Assembly (NCBI GenBank): GCA_022821985.1
Contig: JAJECP010000035.1
Coordinates: 124,001 to 188,000 of the forward strand
Reading direction: 5' to 3'
Source: Acidimicrobiia bacterium
GTDB taxonomy: Bacteria; Actinomycetota; Acidimicrobiia; Acidimicrobiales; Poriferisodalaceae
Length of the DNA: 64,000 nt
The position numbers and the translations under genes are program-made. The notes below the pieces were generated by a model that made no database searches, had not been told where the DNA came from, and saw only the letters and a list, made by a program, of their open reading frames with translations. Numbering within the stretch: the first letter of the stretch is position 1; each line of letters opens with the position of its first letter. Positions 35,371 to 44,305 of this stretch are shown here, one piece after another.

Positions 35371-36369
35371 TCACCCCTGCTCGACGCCGGACAGGATCGC
35401 CTTGGCGATCTCGTCGGTGCCCACGTCGGGCACGGTGTCGTCGGCAATGACGGCTTCGCACGCAGCTCGCACGCGTTCCGCGCACTCGGCCTCGCCCAGG
35501 AACTCCAGCATGAGCACCGCCGACAGCACCGCAGCCGTGGGGTTGGCCAGGCCTTTGCCGGCGATGTCGGGCGCCGACCCGTGCACCGGCTCGAATAGCG
35601 ACGGTCCCGTGCGGTCCGGGTTGAGGTTGGCGGAAGCGGCGAGCCCGATGCCGCCCGCCACGGCGCCGCCGAGGTCGGTGAGGATGTCGCCGAAGAGATT
35701 GTCGGTGACGATCACCTCGTAGCGGTGCGGATCCTCGACAAAGTGGATGCAGGCCGCGTCGACGTGGTTGTAGGCAGTCTCGACGTCGGGATACTCCTCA
35801 GCCACCTCGTTGAACGTGCGCTCCCACAAGTCGCCCGAGAACGTCAGCACGTTGGTCTTGTGGACCAGCGTCAGGTGACGGCGCTCGCGTGCGCGGGCCA
35901 GCTCGAAGCCGTACCGGATGGCGCGCTCGGCTCCCATGCGGGTATTGACCGATCCTTGGGTGGCGATCTCGTGCGGCGTGCCCTTGCGCAGGAACCCGCC
36001 CTCGCCCGCATAGGTGCCTTCGGTGTTCTCGCGGATCACGGTGAAGCTGTGGCCGTCGGGCAGGGTGAAAGGCCGCAGGTTCACGTAGAGATCCAGATCG
36101 AAGCGAGCCTTCAGCAGCAGGCCCCGCTCGATGACGCCTGGGGGCACCTCCGGCGTGCCTACGGCACCGAGCAGGATGGCGTCGAACGTGCGCAGCTCTT
36201 CGAGGGTCTCGTCATCGAGCACCGTGCCGTCGCGCAGGTAGCGATGCCCGCCCAGTTCGAATTCGGTCGTCGAGATGCCGGCTCCGGCGGCAGCAATCAC
36301 ATCGAGCGCAACCGAGATCACCTCGGGTCCGATTCCGTCTCCGCCGACGACTGCGATGCGATGCGTCAC
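35371..36369 (-). CDS. leuB: 3-isopropylmalate dehydrogenase
   Basis: A 332-residue NAD-dependent beta-decarboxylating dehydrogenase. The GTG at 36369, preceded by GGGAGGGG, starts VTHRIAVVGGDGIGPEVISV. It has FTVIRENTEGTYAGEGG, RMGAERAIRYGFELAR, the catalytic Lys in LVHKTNVL, DNLFGDILTDLGGAVAGG with the metal Asp, and PVHGSAPDIAGKGLANPTAA. It serves both leucine synthesis and, with CimA, isoleucine synthesis, and is the first gene of leuB-cimA. Confidence 0.93.
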   Translation of the reverse strand: MTHRIAVVGGDGIGPEVISVALDVIAAAGAGISTTEFELGGHRYLRDGTVLDDETLEELRTFDAILLGAVGTPEVPPGVIERGLLLKARFDLDLYVNLRPFTLPDGHSFTVIRENTEGTYAGEGGFLRKGTPHEIATQGSVNTRMGAERAIRYGFELARARERRHLTLVHKTNVLTFSGDLWERTFNEVAEEYPDVETAYNHVDAACIHFVEDPHRYEVIVTDNLFGDILTDLGGAVAGGIGLAASANLNPDRTGPSLFEPVHGSAPDIAGKGLANPTAAVLSAVLMLEFLGEAECAERVRAACEAVIADDTVPDVGTDEIAKAILSGVEQG

Positions 36370-36435
36370 TGTGATGTCCCCTCCCTCGAAAGGCACAGAG
36401 AGTGTGCCAACAGAAGCCCTCGGTAACCTCGCGGG

Positions 36436-36915
36436 GTGCCCGAGATCCACCACATCTCAGCGGAGACCCGCGATCGACTCCAGGCCGAGCTCATCGATCT
36501 GACCGGGCGAGGCCGCATCGATATCGCAGCCCAGATCGAGGCGGCCCGACTGCTCGGGGATCTCTCGGAGAACGGCGACTACCACGCCGCCAAGGAAGAG
36601 CAGGGGAAGATGGAAGGCCGCATCATGCGGCTGAAGTCGATCCTGGAGAACTGCGAGATCGTCGCCGATTCGGAAGACAGGCTGGTCGGCAGCGTCGTGG
36701 CGCCGGGTCTCGTGGTGTCCATCCGCTTCCAGGGCGACGACGAGGTCGAGCAGTACCTGTTCGGCTCGATCGAGGAGCGCCGGACGGGCATTGAAGTGGT
36801 GTCGCCGGGCTCGCCATTGGGCCAGGCGCTCGAGGGCGCGCGGGCGGGTCAGACGGTCACCTACGAGGCGAACGGCAACCAGCTCAGCATCGAAGTCGTC
36901 GCCATCGAAGCCTGA
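36436..36915 (+). CDS. greA: Transcription elongation factor GreA
   Basis: A 159-residue protein with the GreA N-terminal coiled coil (RDRLQAELIDL ... ARLLGDLSENGDYHAAKEEQ; the DLSENGDY tip carries the acidic residues that trigger RNA cleavage) and the C-terminal FKBP-like domain (SPLGQALEGARAGQTVTYEA). It rescues backtracked RNA polymerase. The GTG start at 36436 gives the normal length. It is divergent from leuB across 66 bp. Confidence 0.93.
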   Translation: MPEIHHISAETRDRLQAELIDLTGRGRIDIAAQIEAARLLGDLSENGDYHAAKEEQGKMEGRIMRLKSILENCEIVADSEDRLVGSVVAPGLVVSIRFQGDDEVEQYLFGSIEERRTGIEVVSPGSPLGQALEGARAGQTVTYEANGNQLSIEVVAIEA

Positions 36916-36977
36916 GCGCCGGGGCCCTCCAGACCATTGCGTTGGAATGACGGGCCTGCAGGGTCCATAGTGAGGAC

Positions 36978-38399
36978 GTGACAAGTTCCGCCGCGACGGG
37001 TGCGCGCACCCTCAGCGAGAAGGTCTGGGACCGCCATGTCGTCCGCACCGGCGGCGGGCAGCCCGATCTGCTCTATATCGACCTGCACCTCATCCATGAG
37101 GTCACCTCTCCGCAAGCCTTCGACGGCCTGCGCATGTCGGGGCGCACCGTGCGCCGCCCCGACCTGACCGTGGCGACCGAGGACCACAACGTCCCCACCG
37201 CCGATCTGCATCTGCCCATTGCCGACCCCATCTCGGCCAAGCAGGTGGAGGTGCTGCGGGCGAACTGCGACGAGTTCGACATCACGCTGTACCCGATGGG
37301 CGATCCGGGCCAAGGCATCGTGCACGTCATCGGCCCCGAGCAGGGTCTCACGCTGCCCGGCATGACCGTGGTCTGCGGTGACAGCCACACCTCGACGCAC
37401 GGCGCATTCGGCGCGCTGGCCTTCGGCATCGGCACCTCCGAGGTGGAGCACGTGCTGGCGAGCCAGACGCTGCCGCAGGCGCGGCCGTCCACCATGGAAG
37501 TCCGCGTCGACGGCGATGCGCCTGCGGGCGTGACCGCCAAGGACATCGTGCTGGCGATCATCGGACGCATCGGCACCGGTGGCGGCATCGGTCACATCAT
37601 CGAGTACCGCGGCTCGGCCATCGAAGCGCTGTCGATGGAAGGACGGATGACCGTTTGCAACATGTCCATCGAGGCGGGCGCCAAGGCGGGCATGGTGGCA
37701 CCCGACGAGACCACCTTCGAATACTTGGCAGGTCGCCCGCACGCCCCGGCCGGATCCGCCTGGGAGGCCGCAGTGGCCGACTGGCGCTCGCTTGTCACCG
37801 ACGAGGGCGCGGCTTTCGACCGCTCGGTGACCATCGACGGCACCTCGCTGCGGCCGCACGTCACGTGGGGCACCAACCCCGCACACGTCATTCCCATCGA
37901 CGGCAACGTGCCGGGCCCGGGCGATTTTGACGACCCGGTGGAGGCGACGACCGCCCAGCGGGCGTTGGACTACATGGGGCTCACCGCGGGCACCCGGTTG
38001 TCGGATGTGCAGGTCGACACGGTGTTCATCGGCAGTTGCACGAACTCGCGCATTGAAGATCTGCGGGCTGCTGCGGCGGTGGCCCGCGGCCGCACGGTGG
38101 CGGACGGCGTCCGCACCTTGGTCGTGCCCGGCTCGTTCGCCGTCAAGGCACAGGCCGAGGCCGAGGGGCTGGATGCGGTCTTCGTTGAGGCCGGATTCGA
38201 CTGGCGAGAGCCCGGCTGCTCGATGTGCCTGGCAATGAATCCCGACAAGCTCTCGCCCGGCGAGCGCTCGGCGTCGACGTCGAATCGCAACTTCGAGGGC
38301 CGGCAGGGCCGCGGCGGCCGCACACACCTGTGCTCGCCGGAGGTGGCAGCGGCAACAGCCATCGCCGGTCGCTTCGTCACGCCCGACGACCTGGGCTGA
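36978..38399 (+). CDS. leuC: 3-isopropylmalate dehydratase large subunit
   Basis: A 473-residue aconitase-family protein. The 4Fe-4S ligands are at Cys354 ([13 protein letters not shown]), Cys414 and Cys417 ([13 protein letters not shown]). Other motifs are [34 protein letters not shown] and [17 protein letters not shown]. With LeuD it isomerises 2- to 3-isopropylmalate, and citramalate to beta-methylmalate in the CimA route. The GTG start is at 36978. leuD follows after a 111-bp gap that contains a repeat copy. Confidence 0.95.
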   Translation: MTSSAATGARTLSEKVWDRHVVRTGGGQPDLLYIDLHLIHEVTSPQAFDGLRMSGRTVRRPDLTVATEDHNVPTADLHLPIADPISAKQVEVLRANCDEFDITLYPMGDPGQGIVHVIGPEQGLTLPGMTVVCGDSHTSTHGAFGALAFGIGTSEVEHVLASQTLPQARPSTMEVRVDGDAPAGVTAKDIVLAIIGRIGTGGGIGHIIEYRGSAIEALSMEGRMTVCNMSIEAGAKAGMVAPDETTFEYLAGRPHAPAGSAWEAAVADWRSLVTDEGAAFDRSVTIDGTSLRPHVTWGTNPAHVIPIDGNVPGPGDFDDPVEATTAQRALDYMGLTAGTRLSDVQVDTVFIGSCTNSRIEDLRAAAAVARGRTVADGVRTLVVPGSFAVKAQAEAEGLDAVFVEAGFDWREPGCSMCLAMNPDKLSPGERSASTSNRNFEGRQGRGGRTHLCSPEVAAATAIAGRFVTPDDLG

Positions 38400-38417
38400 C
38401 GGAGGCTGAGCCGGTAG

Positions 38418-38444
38418 GCGAAGCCGCGGCCCGAGCGGCCCGTG
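38418..38444. repeat. GC-rich dispersed repeat, copy 2
   Basis: GCGAAGCCG(C)GGCCCGAGCG-GCCCGTGAGC in the leuC-leuD gap is nearly identical to 33655-33686. It begins shortly after the leuC stop codon, behind GAGGCTGAGCC, a string also present just upstream of copy 1 (33594-33604). Confidence 0.6.
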
Positions 38445-38510
38445 AGCCCAATCACATGGACATCGGGAACATGAGCGGGAAGAAAATGCTGATCCAGGAG
38501 GAAGAAGACG

Positions 38511-39101
38511 ATGGAGCCAGTACGAGTCCATGAGGGGCGGGCTGTGCCCCTCGATCGCTCCGACGTGGACACCGACCAGATCATTCCCAGCGACTGGCTG
38601 AAGCGTGTCGAGCGCACCGGCTTCGGCAAGGGACTGTTCAGCGAGTGGCGCGACGAGCGCGATTTCGTGCTGAACGACGAGCGCTTTGCGGGCGCCACGG
38701 TGCTGGTCGCCGGGTCGAACTTCGGCACGGGGTCGTCGCGCGAGCACGCCGTGTGGGCACTGATGGACTACGGCTTCGTGGCGGTGGTCTCCCCTCGCTT
38801 CGGAGACATCTTCCGCAACAACTCCACCAAGAACGGGCTGGTGCCGGTGCAGGTGTCCGAAGAGACCGCCGCCCGACTCCGGGCCGCTGTGGCCGCCGAC
38901 CCCGACCTGGTGGTGACGGTCGACGTCGAGCGGCGCCTGCTCAGTGCACCCGCTGCGGGCATCGAAGAACCGTTTCCCATGGACGACGCCACGCAGGAGC
39001 GCTTCCTCGAGGGTCTCGACGACATCGGCATCACGCTGCGCAGCGCATCGGAGATCGACAGCTTCGAGCAGGTCCGGCCTGCGTGGCTGCCCACGACGTA
39101 G
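38511..39101 (+). CDS. leuD: 3-isopropylmalate dehydratase small subunit
   Basis: A 196-residue swivel-domain subunit: DVDTDQIIPSDWLKR, then VLVAGSNFGTGSSREHAVWAL (the GSSREHA substrate loop), FGDIFRNNSTKNGLVPV, and the C-terminal EIDSFEQVRPAWL. It pairs with LeuC. An AGGAGG-like Shine-Dalgarno site (CAGGAGGAAG) lies upstream of the ATG at 38511. Confidence 0.95.
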   Translation: MEPVRVHEGRAVPLDRSDVDTDQIIPSDWLKRVERTGFGKGLFSEWRDERDFVLNDERFAGATVLVAGSNFGTGSSREHAVWALMDYGFVAVVSPRFGDIFRNNSTKNGLVPVQVSEETAARLRAAVAADPDLVVTVDVERRLLSAPAAGIEEPFPMDDATQERFLEGLDDIGITLRSASEIDSFEQVRPAWLPTT

Positions 39102-39119
39102 TCCCGATTGCCGGGTGGC

Positions 39120-41165
39120 TCAAGCAGGTTCTGGCTGGATTTCGAGCCGCTTGAGGCCTCTCAGCAAGAAGCTGGGGTGATATTCGAAATCGTTCGACGC
39201 GGAGAGCGTGAAGGAACGCAGCCGCTGCGCCAGCTCTTCGGCCGCGACTCGTCCCTCCAGCCGTGCCAGCGCCGCACCCAGGCAGAAGTGGATGCCCCGG
39301 CCGAACGCGAGGTGGTTCGACACGCCGTCGCGCATCGGGCAGAAGGAGTCTGAGTCCTCAAAGACTGATCGGTCCCGGTTGGCCGAGCTGAACATCACCA
39401 CCACGTGAGCGCCGGCGGGAAGGTCGACGCCGGCGAGCTGGGTGTCGTTCTTCACGACACGGAACATCCCCTGCGTCGGCGTCGACAGTCGAAGGGTCTC
39501 CTCCACAAATGCCGGGGCTTGTGACGGATCTGCTCGCAGCGCCTCCCACTCGGCGGGGTGCTCGGCCAGCAGCCGCAGCATCTCGGTGAGCATCTTGGTG
39601 GTGGTCTCATTGCCGGCCACGAGCAGCTGCTGGATGATGCTGAGCATCTCGGCAATCGTGAGCGGTTCCGTCGACACCGCTTCGTCGGCGACGTCATCGC
39701 CATCGCGGTCGATGCGGGCGTTCAGCAGGTTCGTCAGCAGATCGTCCTGCGGCTCGGCGCGGCGACGTTCGAGCTGTTCGGCAAAGTACTTCTGGAACTC
39801 GATGACCTCGCGCTCGGCGTCGAGACGTTCCTCGATGGAGATGTTGGTGCCGATGCCGGCGATCGAGGCGTCGCTCCATCGCTTGAAGTCGGCAAGTCGG
39901 TCGTCGGGAACGTTGAGCGCCCGAGCGATGACCGCCACCGGGAGCGGCACAGCGAACGCTTCGACGACGTCGATCGAGCCGCCGCCGGCGGTCGCAGCGA
40001 GCATCTGATCGATGAGCGATGCAGCTATCTCGCGCACGGCGGGTTCGAGGTCGTTGACCACCTTGGGAGTGAACGCTTTGCTGACGAGACGGCGGAAGCG
40101 GGTGTGCTCGGGAGGATCCACCGTGAGCATCGTGCCGACCCGGTCGTAACCGCCCTCGGTCTCGTAGAGCTCCCTGGTGCGCCGAGCCAGCTCAGCGTTG
40201 CCCCGGCCGCCGACGTCAAAGCGAGAGGAGAACGTCTCAGGATCCCGCACCACTTCCAGCACGTCGTCGTACCTGGTGACCAGATGCAGTGCGGCACCGC
40301 CGGCCGCCGCCTCGAATACCGGCGCCGATTCGCGCATCTTGGCGTAGTAGGCGTGCGGGCACTGCTGCACCGCCGGGTCGAACAACCCGAATTCGCTCAG
40401 GTTGACCTCGTGCGATCCGGCGAAGAAGCGCAGCATCCAGCCGGCGACAAGTTCCTGGTTGCACGGTGCCGCCAGGCTGGCCTTGGCTTCGGCAACGGCA
40501 TCGGCGCCCAGCAGCTCAGTGCGGCTCTCATACAGCGGACCTACGAACTCGGGCTGGAACTCCGGGTGGCCCTGCAGCCCGACGAGGTGCTCGCCCACCG
40601 CGAGCATGGCCACCGGGCACCGATCGGCGCCCGCCAGCACCACCCCACCGGGAGGCAGCGTCAGGACTTGGTCCTGGTGGCTGTGGATCAGGCGGATCTC
40701 GTCGGCGGGAGGGTCCATCCAGGGGCGGCGCTCGTGGACCTTCCAGACGTTGGCGCCCACCGTCCAGCCGTGCGAGGCCCGCTGCACTGTGCCGCCCAGC
40801 GCGTGGGCGATCATCTGGTGCCCGAAGCAGACGCCGAACATCTTGCGACGCTCAGCGTGCAGCTGCCGCACGAAGTCGGCAAACCGGCTGATCCACGGCG
40901 CATCGTCGTACACCGAGGCACGGGTTCCGGTGGTCATCCAGCCGTCGTAGGCGTCGAGGTTGTCGGGCCACTCGTCGTCGGGGAGGCTGTACGTGTCCAT
41001 CTGGACGCTCGGGTCGACCCGGGCAATCACGTCGGCGAACATGTCCGAATAGGTGCCGCAGATCGATCTCAGCTCAGGGATCGGATCGTCGCAGCGCAGC
41101 AGGCCCAGGCGCAGCGGACGGTGCTCGCCTGACGCGCCGGTTTCTCCTCGAGGGCTCGCTGGCAT
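39120..41165 (-). CDS. Class I glutamine amidotransferase-cytochrome P450 fusion
   Basis: One uninterrupted 681-residue ORF. Residues about 18-250 are a class I glutamine amidotransferase (GMP-synthase-type, COG0518-like): the nucleophile Cys113 in FGVCFGHQMIAHALGG, and His200 and Glu202 in GLQGHPEFQ. Residues about 255-681 are a bacterial P450: the I-helix LLVAGNETTTKML, EETLRLSTPTQGMFR (ExxR) and the heme loop AFGRGIHFCLG with Cys628. Both active sites look intact. The ATG at 41165 follows the flavin-monooxygenase stop by 7 nt, so the two are probably one transcript. I know of no characterised enzyme with this fusion. Confidence 0.88.
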   Translation of the reverse strand: MPASPRGETGASGEHRPLRLGLLRCDDPIPELRSICGTYSDMFADVIARVDPSVQMDTYSLPDDEWPDNLDAYDGWMTTGTRASVYDDAPWISRFADFVRQLHAERRKMFGVCFGHQMIAHALGGTVQRASHGWTVGANVWKVHERRPWMDPPADEIRLIHSHQDQVLTLPPGGVVLAGADRCPVAMLAVGEHLVGLQGHPEFQPEFVGPLYESRTELLGADAVAEAKASLAAPCNQELVAGWMLRFFAGSHEVNLSEFGLFDPAVQQCPHAYYAKMRESAPVFEAAAGGAALHLVTRYDDVLEVVRDPETFSSRFDVGGRGNAELARRTRELYETEGGYDRVGTMLTVDPPEHTRFRRLVSKAFTPKVVNDLEPAVREIAASLIDQMLAATAGGGSIDVVEAFAVPLPVAVIARALNVPDDRLADFKRWSDASIAGIGTNISIEERLDAEREVIEFQKYFAEQLERRRAEPQDDLLTNLLNARIDRDGDDVADEAVSTEPLTIAEMLSIIQQLLVAGNETTTKMLTEMLRLLAEHPAEWEALRADPSQAPAFVEETLRLSTPTQGMFRVVKNDTQLAGVDLPAGAHVVVMFSSANRDRSVFEDSDSFCPMRDGVSNHLAFGRGIHFCLGAALARLEGRVAAEELAQRLRSFTLSASNDFEYHPSFLLRGLKRLEIQPEPA

Positions 41166-41172
41166 CTGCAGC

Positions 41173-42285
41173 TCAGCGGAACGACGAGACGAGGGCGTTG
41201 TCGGCGCCGTGCGCAAGCGGTTCGAGCAGACCGCGTTCACGCAGGATCGGCATGACGCCCTCGCCGAACCAGTACGCCTCTTCGAGGTGCGGGTAGCCCG
41301 ACAGGATGAACTCGTCGAAGCCCAGCGCGTGGTACTCGGCGATTCGGTCCGCCACCTCGCCGTAGCTGCCGACCAGCGCCGTTCCGGCACCGCCGCGGAC
41401 GAGTCCGATGCCCGACCACACATTGGGGTGGATCTCCAGCCGCCCCGTGCCCTCGGCGTGAAGCTGGGCCATGCGGCGTTGGCCCTCCGACATCGTCGTG
41501 GCGAAGTCGGCCTGGGCGGCGGCGATGGCCTCGGGGCTCATGTGCGCCAGCATGTCGTCGGCCACGGCCCAGGCGTCGGCCGCATCGGGTCGGGTGATGA
41601 CGTGGAAACGGATGCCATAGCGCAGCGTGCGATCGTGCTCAGCGGCCCGCGCACGCATCCGGTCCAGCCGCTCGGTCACCATGTCGGGAGGCTCGCCCCA
41701 CGCCAGGTAGACGTCGACGTGCTGCGCTGCGATCTGCTCAGCAGCAGGCGACGCCCCGCCGAAATAGATGGCAGGCAGCGGATCGGGCGCCTCACGAGTG
41801 GTGGCGGCGGCGACGTTGTAGAAGTCGCCCTCGAAATCGAACGGCTCGCCCGACCACGCCTCCCGCACGATGCGCAGGAACTCGCCGGTCCGGGCATAGC
41901 GAGTGTCTTTGTCGAGCCAGTCGCCGAAGCGGTTCAGCTCGCGCGGCTCAGCACCGGTGACGATGTTGATGAGGAGCCGCCCGCCCGACAGCCGCTGGTA
42001 CGTCGAGGCCATCTGCGCAGCCAGCGTGGGCGACAGGAAGCCCGGCCGGAAGGCAACGAGGAACTTGACGCGCTTGGTCAGCGGCGCCAGCGCGATGGTG
42101 GAGAGCCATGCGTCCTCGCACATCGTGCCGCACGGCGTAAGCATCCCCTCATAGCCGAGCTGATCGCAGGCGGTCGCAATCTGGGCGAGATAGTCCATCG
42201 ACGGCGCCCGCCAGTGCGCGCCCGGCTCGTCGGGCAGCACGTCGCGAGAGTCGCCTCCCGTTGGCAAGAACCAGTGGACCTTCAT
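41173..42285 (-). CDS. LLM-class FMN-dependent monooxygenase, SsuD-like
   Basis: A 371-residue luciferase-like TIM-barrel protein. The ATG at 42285 with AAGGTGG upstream begins MKVHWFLPTGGDSRDV, which is typical of alkanesulfonate/alkyl-sulfone monooxygenases. Other hallmarks are NIVTGAEPRELNRFGDWLDK, RIVREAWSGEPFDFEGDFY, IYFGGASPAAEQIA and GIGLVRGGAGTALVGSYGEVA. It should use reduced FMN and O2. The partner reductase is not in the window. Its coupling with the P450 fusion suggests a joint oxidative pathway (inference). Confidence 0.88.
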   Translation of the reverse strand: MKVHWFLPTGGDSRDVLPDEPGAHWRAPSMDYLAQIATACDQLGYEGMLTPCGTMCEDAWLSTIALAPLTKRVKFLVAFRPGFLSPTLAAQMASTYQRLSGGRLLINIVTGAEPRELNRFGDWLDKDTRYARTGEFLRIVREAWSGEPFDFEGDFYNVAAATTREAPDPLPAIYFGGASPAAEQIAAQHVDVYLAWGEPPDMVTERLDRMRARAAEHDRTLRYGIRFHVITRPDAADAWAVADDMLAHMSPEAIAAAQADFATTMSEGQRRMAQLHAEGTGRLEIHPNVWSGIGLVRGGAGTALVGSYGEVADRIAEYHALGFDEFILSGYPHLEEAYWFGEGVMPILRERGLLEPLAHGADNALVSSFR

Positions 42286-42456
42286 CGGCCGACCACCTTG
42301 CTGACACCACCGTGCCGCACGCCGAGGGTTGCGCACGTCGCCGTCAATGGCAACGACATCGTCGGTTACGGTAGCGCAGGCTCTCGCCGGGCCTGACCAA
42401 CAATTGCACCCGTCGTCGTGTGACCGGTGGGTGCCCCCAAGGAGGGAGACATCCTC

Positions 42457-44238
42457 ATGAGGATCACGACGACACGCGACAAGCAGCGGAGCTTCGGCCG
42501 GCTGCTGGTTGCGTTGCTAGCGGTGTTCGCACTGGTCGCTGCTGCGTGCAGCAGTGACGACGACGATGACGCCGCACCGGCGACCACTGCCGCGGCGGAC
42601 TCGGGCGGTGAAGCCGGCGACGACATGGCCGACGACGACCACGACGAGGACGACGGCCACGACCACGACGAGGACGACGGCGATGCCAGCGGTGATGACA
42701 TGGCCGACGACGACATGGCCGACGACATGGCCTCTGCTGCGTGCAATGGCGGGCAGAACGTCGGCGGGACGCTCATCATCGGCAGCACGCAGGTGCCGCG
42801 GCACCTGAACGGCACCGTGCAGTCGGGCTATGCGACCGCCGTGCCCGGCACGCAGCTCAACGCCAGCCCGCTGCTGTACGACGCCGAGTACAACCCCATG
42901 CCGTACCTGGCTCACGACTGGGACGTCGCCGATGACGGCCTCTCGGTGACGCTGCATCTGGTCGAAGACGCGGTATTCCACGACGGCATGCCGATCACAT
43001 CGGCCGACGTGGCGTTCTCGATCCAGACCGTGCAGGCACATCACCCGTTCAAGACGATGTACGCACCGGTGACCAACGTGGACACGCCCGACGAGCACAC
43101 CGCGGTCATCAACCTGAGCCAGCCGCACCCTGCGATCCTGCTGGCAATGTCGCCCGGCCTGCTGCCGATCATCCCCAAGCACATCTTCGATGACGGCCAG
43201 GAGATGCCGACCCACCCCCGCAACTCCGAGGACTTCGTGGGCTCGGGACCGTTCCGGCTGACCGAGTACGAGCCGGGCACGATCATCCGGATGGAGCGCT
43301 TCGACGACTTCTTCATCGAGGGCACGCCGTGCCTGGACGAGATCGTGATGGAGATCACACCTGAAAGCACAGCCATCGTGCTCGGGCTCGAGAACGGCAC
43401 GACCCACCTGTCGTCGACGCTGGGCCCGTCAGCGAACGTGCTGCGTCTGATGGACAACCCCGACGTCGAGGTGAGCGCCAAGGGCCACGAAGCCATCGGC
43501 CAGATCAACTGGCTGGAGATGAACGTGAACGACCCGGCGCTCTCGGACAAGCGGGTGCGGCAGGCGATCGCCTACGCGATAGATCGCGACTTCCTCTCCG
43601 AGGTCATCGACCAGGGGATCACATTCCCCGTGCCGACCGGCATTGCGGCCGCCAGCCCGTTCCATAACCCGAACGTGAACCACTACGACAAGGACATCGA
43701 TCGAGCGAAGGCGTTGTTGGCTGAAGCTGGCTATGGCCCAGGAGAGCTGCAGCTGTCCATCGACTACATCCCGCCGGCATTCGTGGTGCAAGCCGAGTAT
43801 GTGCAGCAGCAACTGGAGGAAGCCGGCATCGAGGTTGAACTGAGCGTGTCACCCGACTTCCCGACCTGGGCGCAACGAGTCGCCGCCGGGGAGTACCAGA
43901 TGACGATCAACCAGGTCTGGAACTGGGGCGATCCGGTCATCGGCGTGCACCGCACCTACCTGTGCGACAACCGGGTGGGCGTGATCTGGACGAACAACAC
44001 GGGCTACTGCAACCCCGATGTCGACGCGCTGCTCAACGCGGCCGGCCAGGAGTTCGACATTGACAAGCGTGCCGAGTTGTATGCCGAGTTCCAGGAGATC
44101 GTGGCCGAAGACATGCCGATCTTCTTCTTGAACACGCCCTCGTTCTGGCAGGCCTACAACCCGGCGGTCATGAACCCGCCGACCAACAACATCTGGGGGC
44201 AGATGTCGCCCATGCACGAGGTCTGGCTGGACGAGTAG
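42457..44238 (+). CDS. dppA: Peptide/nickel-type ABC transporter substrate-binding lipoprotein
   Basis: A 593-residue SBP_bac_5 family lipoprotein. The ATG at 42457 with AAGGAGGGAG upstream begins MRITTTRDKQRSFGRLLVAL, with the lipid Cys31 in VAAACSSDD. The next ~70 residues are extremely acidic and include His pairs (DDDHDEDDGHDHDEDDGD), a possible metal-binding linker. The binding domain starts at GGTLIIGSTQVPRHLNGTV. SDKRVRQAIAYAIDRDFL and DIDRAKALLAEAGY are family signatures. It heads the dppABCDF operon. Ligand unknown. Confidence 0.9.
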   Translation: MRITTTRDKQRSFGRLLVALLAVFALVAAACSSDDDDDAAPATTAAADSGGEAGDDMADDDHDEDDGHDHDEDDGDASGDDMADDDMADDMASAACNGGQNVGGTLIIGSTQVPRHLNGTVQSGYATAVPGTQLNASPLLYDAEYNPMPYLAHDWDVADDGLSVTLHLVEDAVFHDGMPITSADVAFSIQTVQAHHPFKTMYAPVTNVDTPDEHTAVINLSQPHPAILLAMSPGLLPIIPKHIFDDGQEMPTHPRNSEDFVGSGPFRLTEYEPGTIIRMERFDDFFIEGTPCLDEIVMEITPESTAIVLGLENGTTHLSSTLGPSANVLRLMDNPDVEVSAKGHEAIGQINWLEMNVNDPALSDKRVRQAIAYAIDRDFLSEVIDQGITFPVPTGIAAASPFHNPNVNHYDKDIDRAKALLAEAGYGPGELQLSIDYIPPAFVVQAEYVQQQLEEAGIEVELSVSPDFPTWAQRVAAGEYQMTINQVWNWGDPVIGVHRTYLCDNRVGVIWTNNTGYCNPDVDALLNAAGQEFDIDKRAELYAEFQEIVAEDMPIFFLNTPSFWQAYNPAVMNPPTNNIWGQMSPMHEVWLDE

Positions 44239-44253
44239 CGGCAACAGAGCACC

Positions 44254-44284
44254 ATTCCGGCAACACCGAGGTGACCGCCGGAAT
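44254..44284 (+). terminator. Intercistronic hairpin between dppA and dppB
   Basis: ATTCCGGC (44254-44261) pairs perfectly with GCCGGAAT (44277-44284) around a 15-nt loop and has no T run. A hairpin after a binding-protein gene commonly favours higher expression of that gene over the downstream permeases. That role here is inferred. Confidence 0.4.
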
Positions 44285-44305
44285 CTCGCTCAACAAGGAC
44301 GGAGC

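Noticed and set aside
36861-38747. Minus-strand open frame of about 630 codons across leuC
   Set aside because: It lies opposite the clearly assigned leuC and part of leuD and has no recognisable domains.
39558-41132. Plus-strand open frame of about 520 codons opposite the P450 fusion
   Set aside because: No family signal; the opposite strand encodes intact GATase and P450 active sites.
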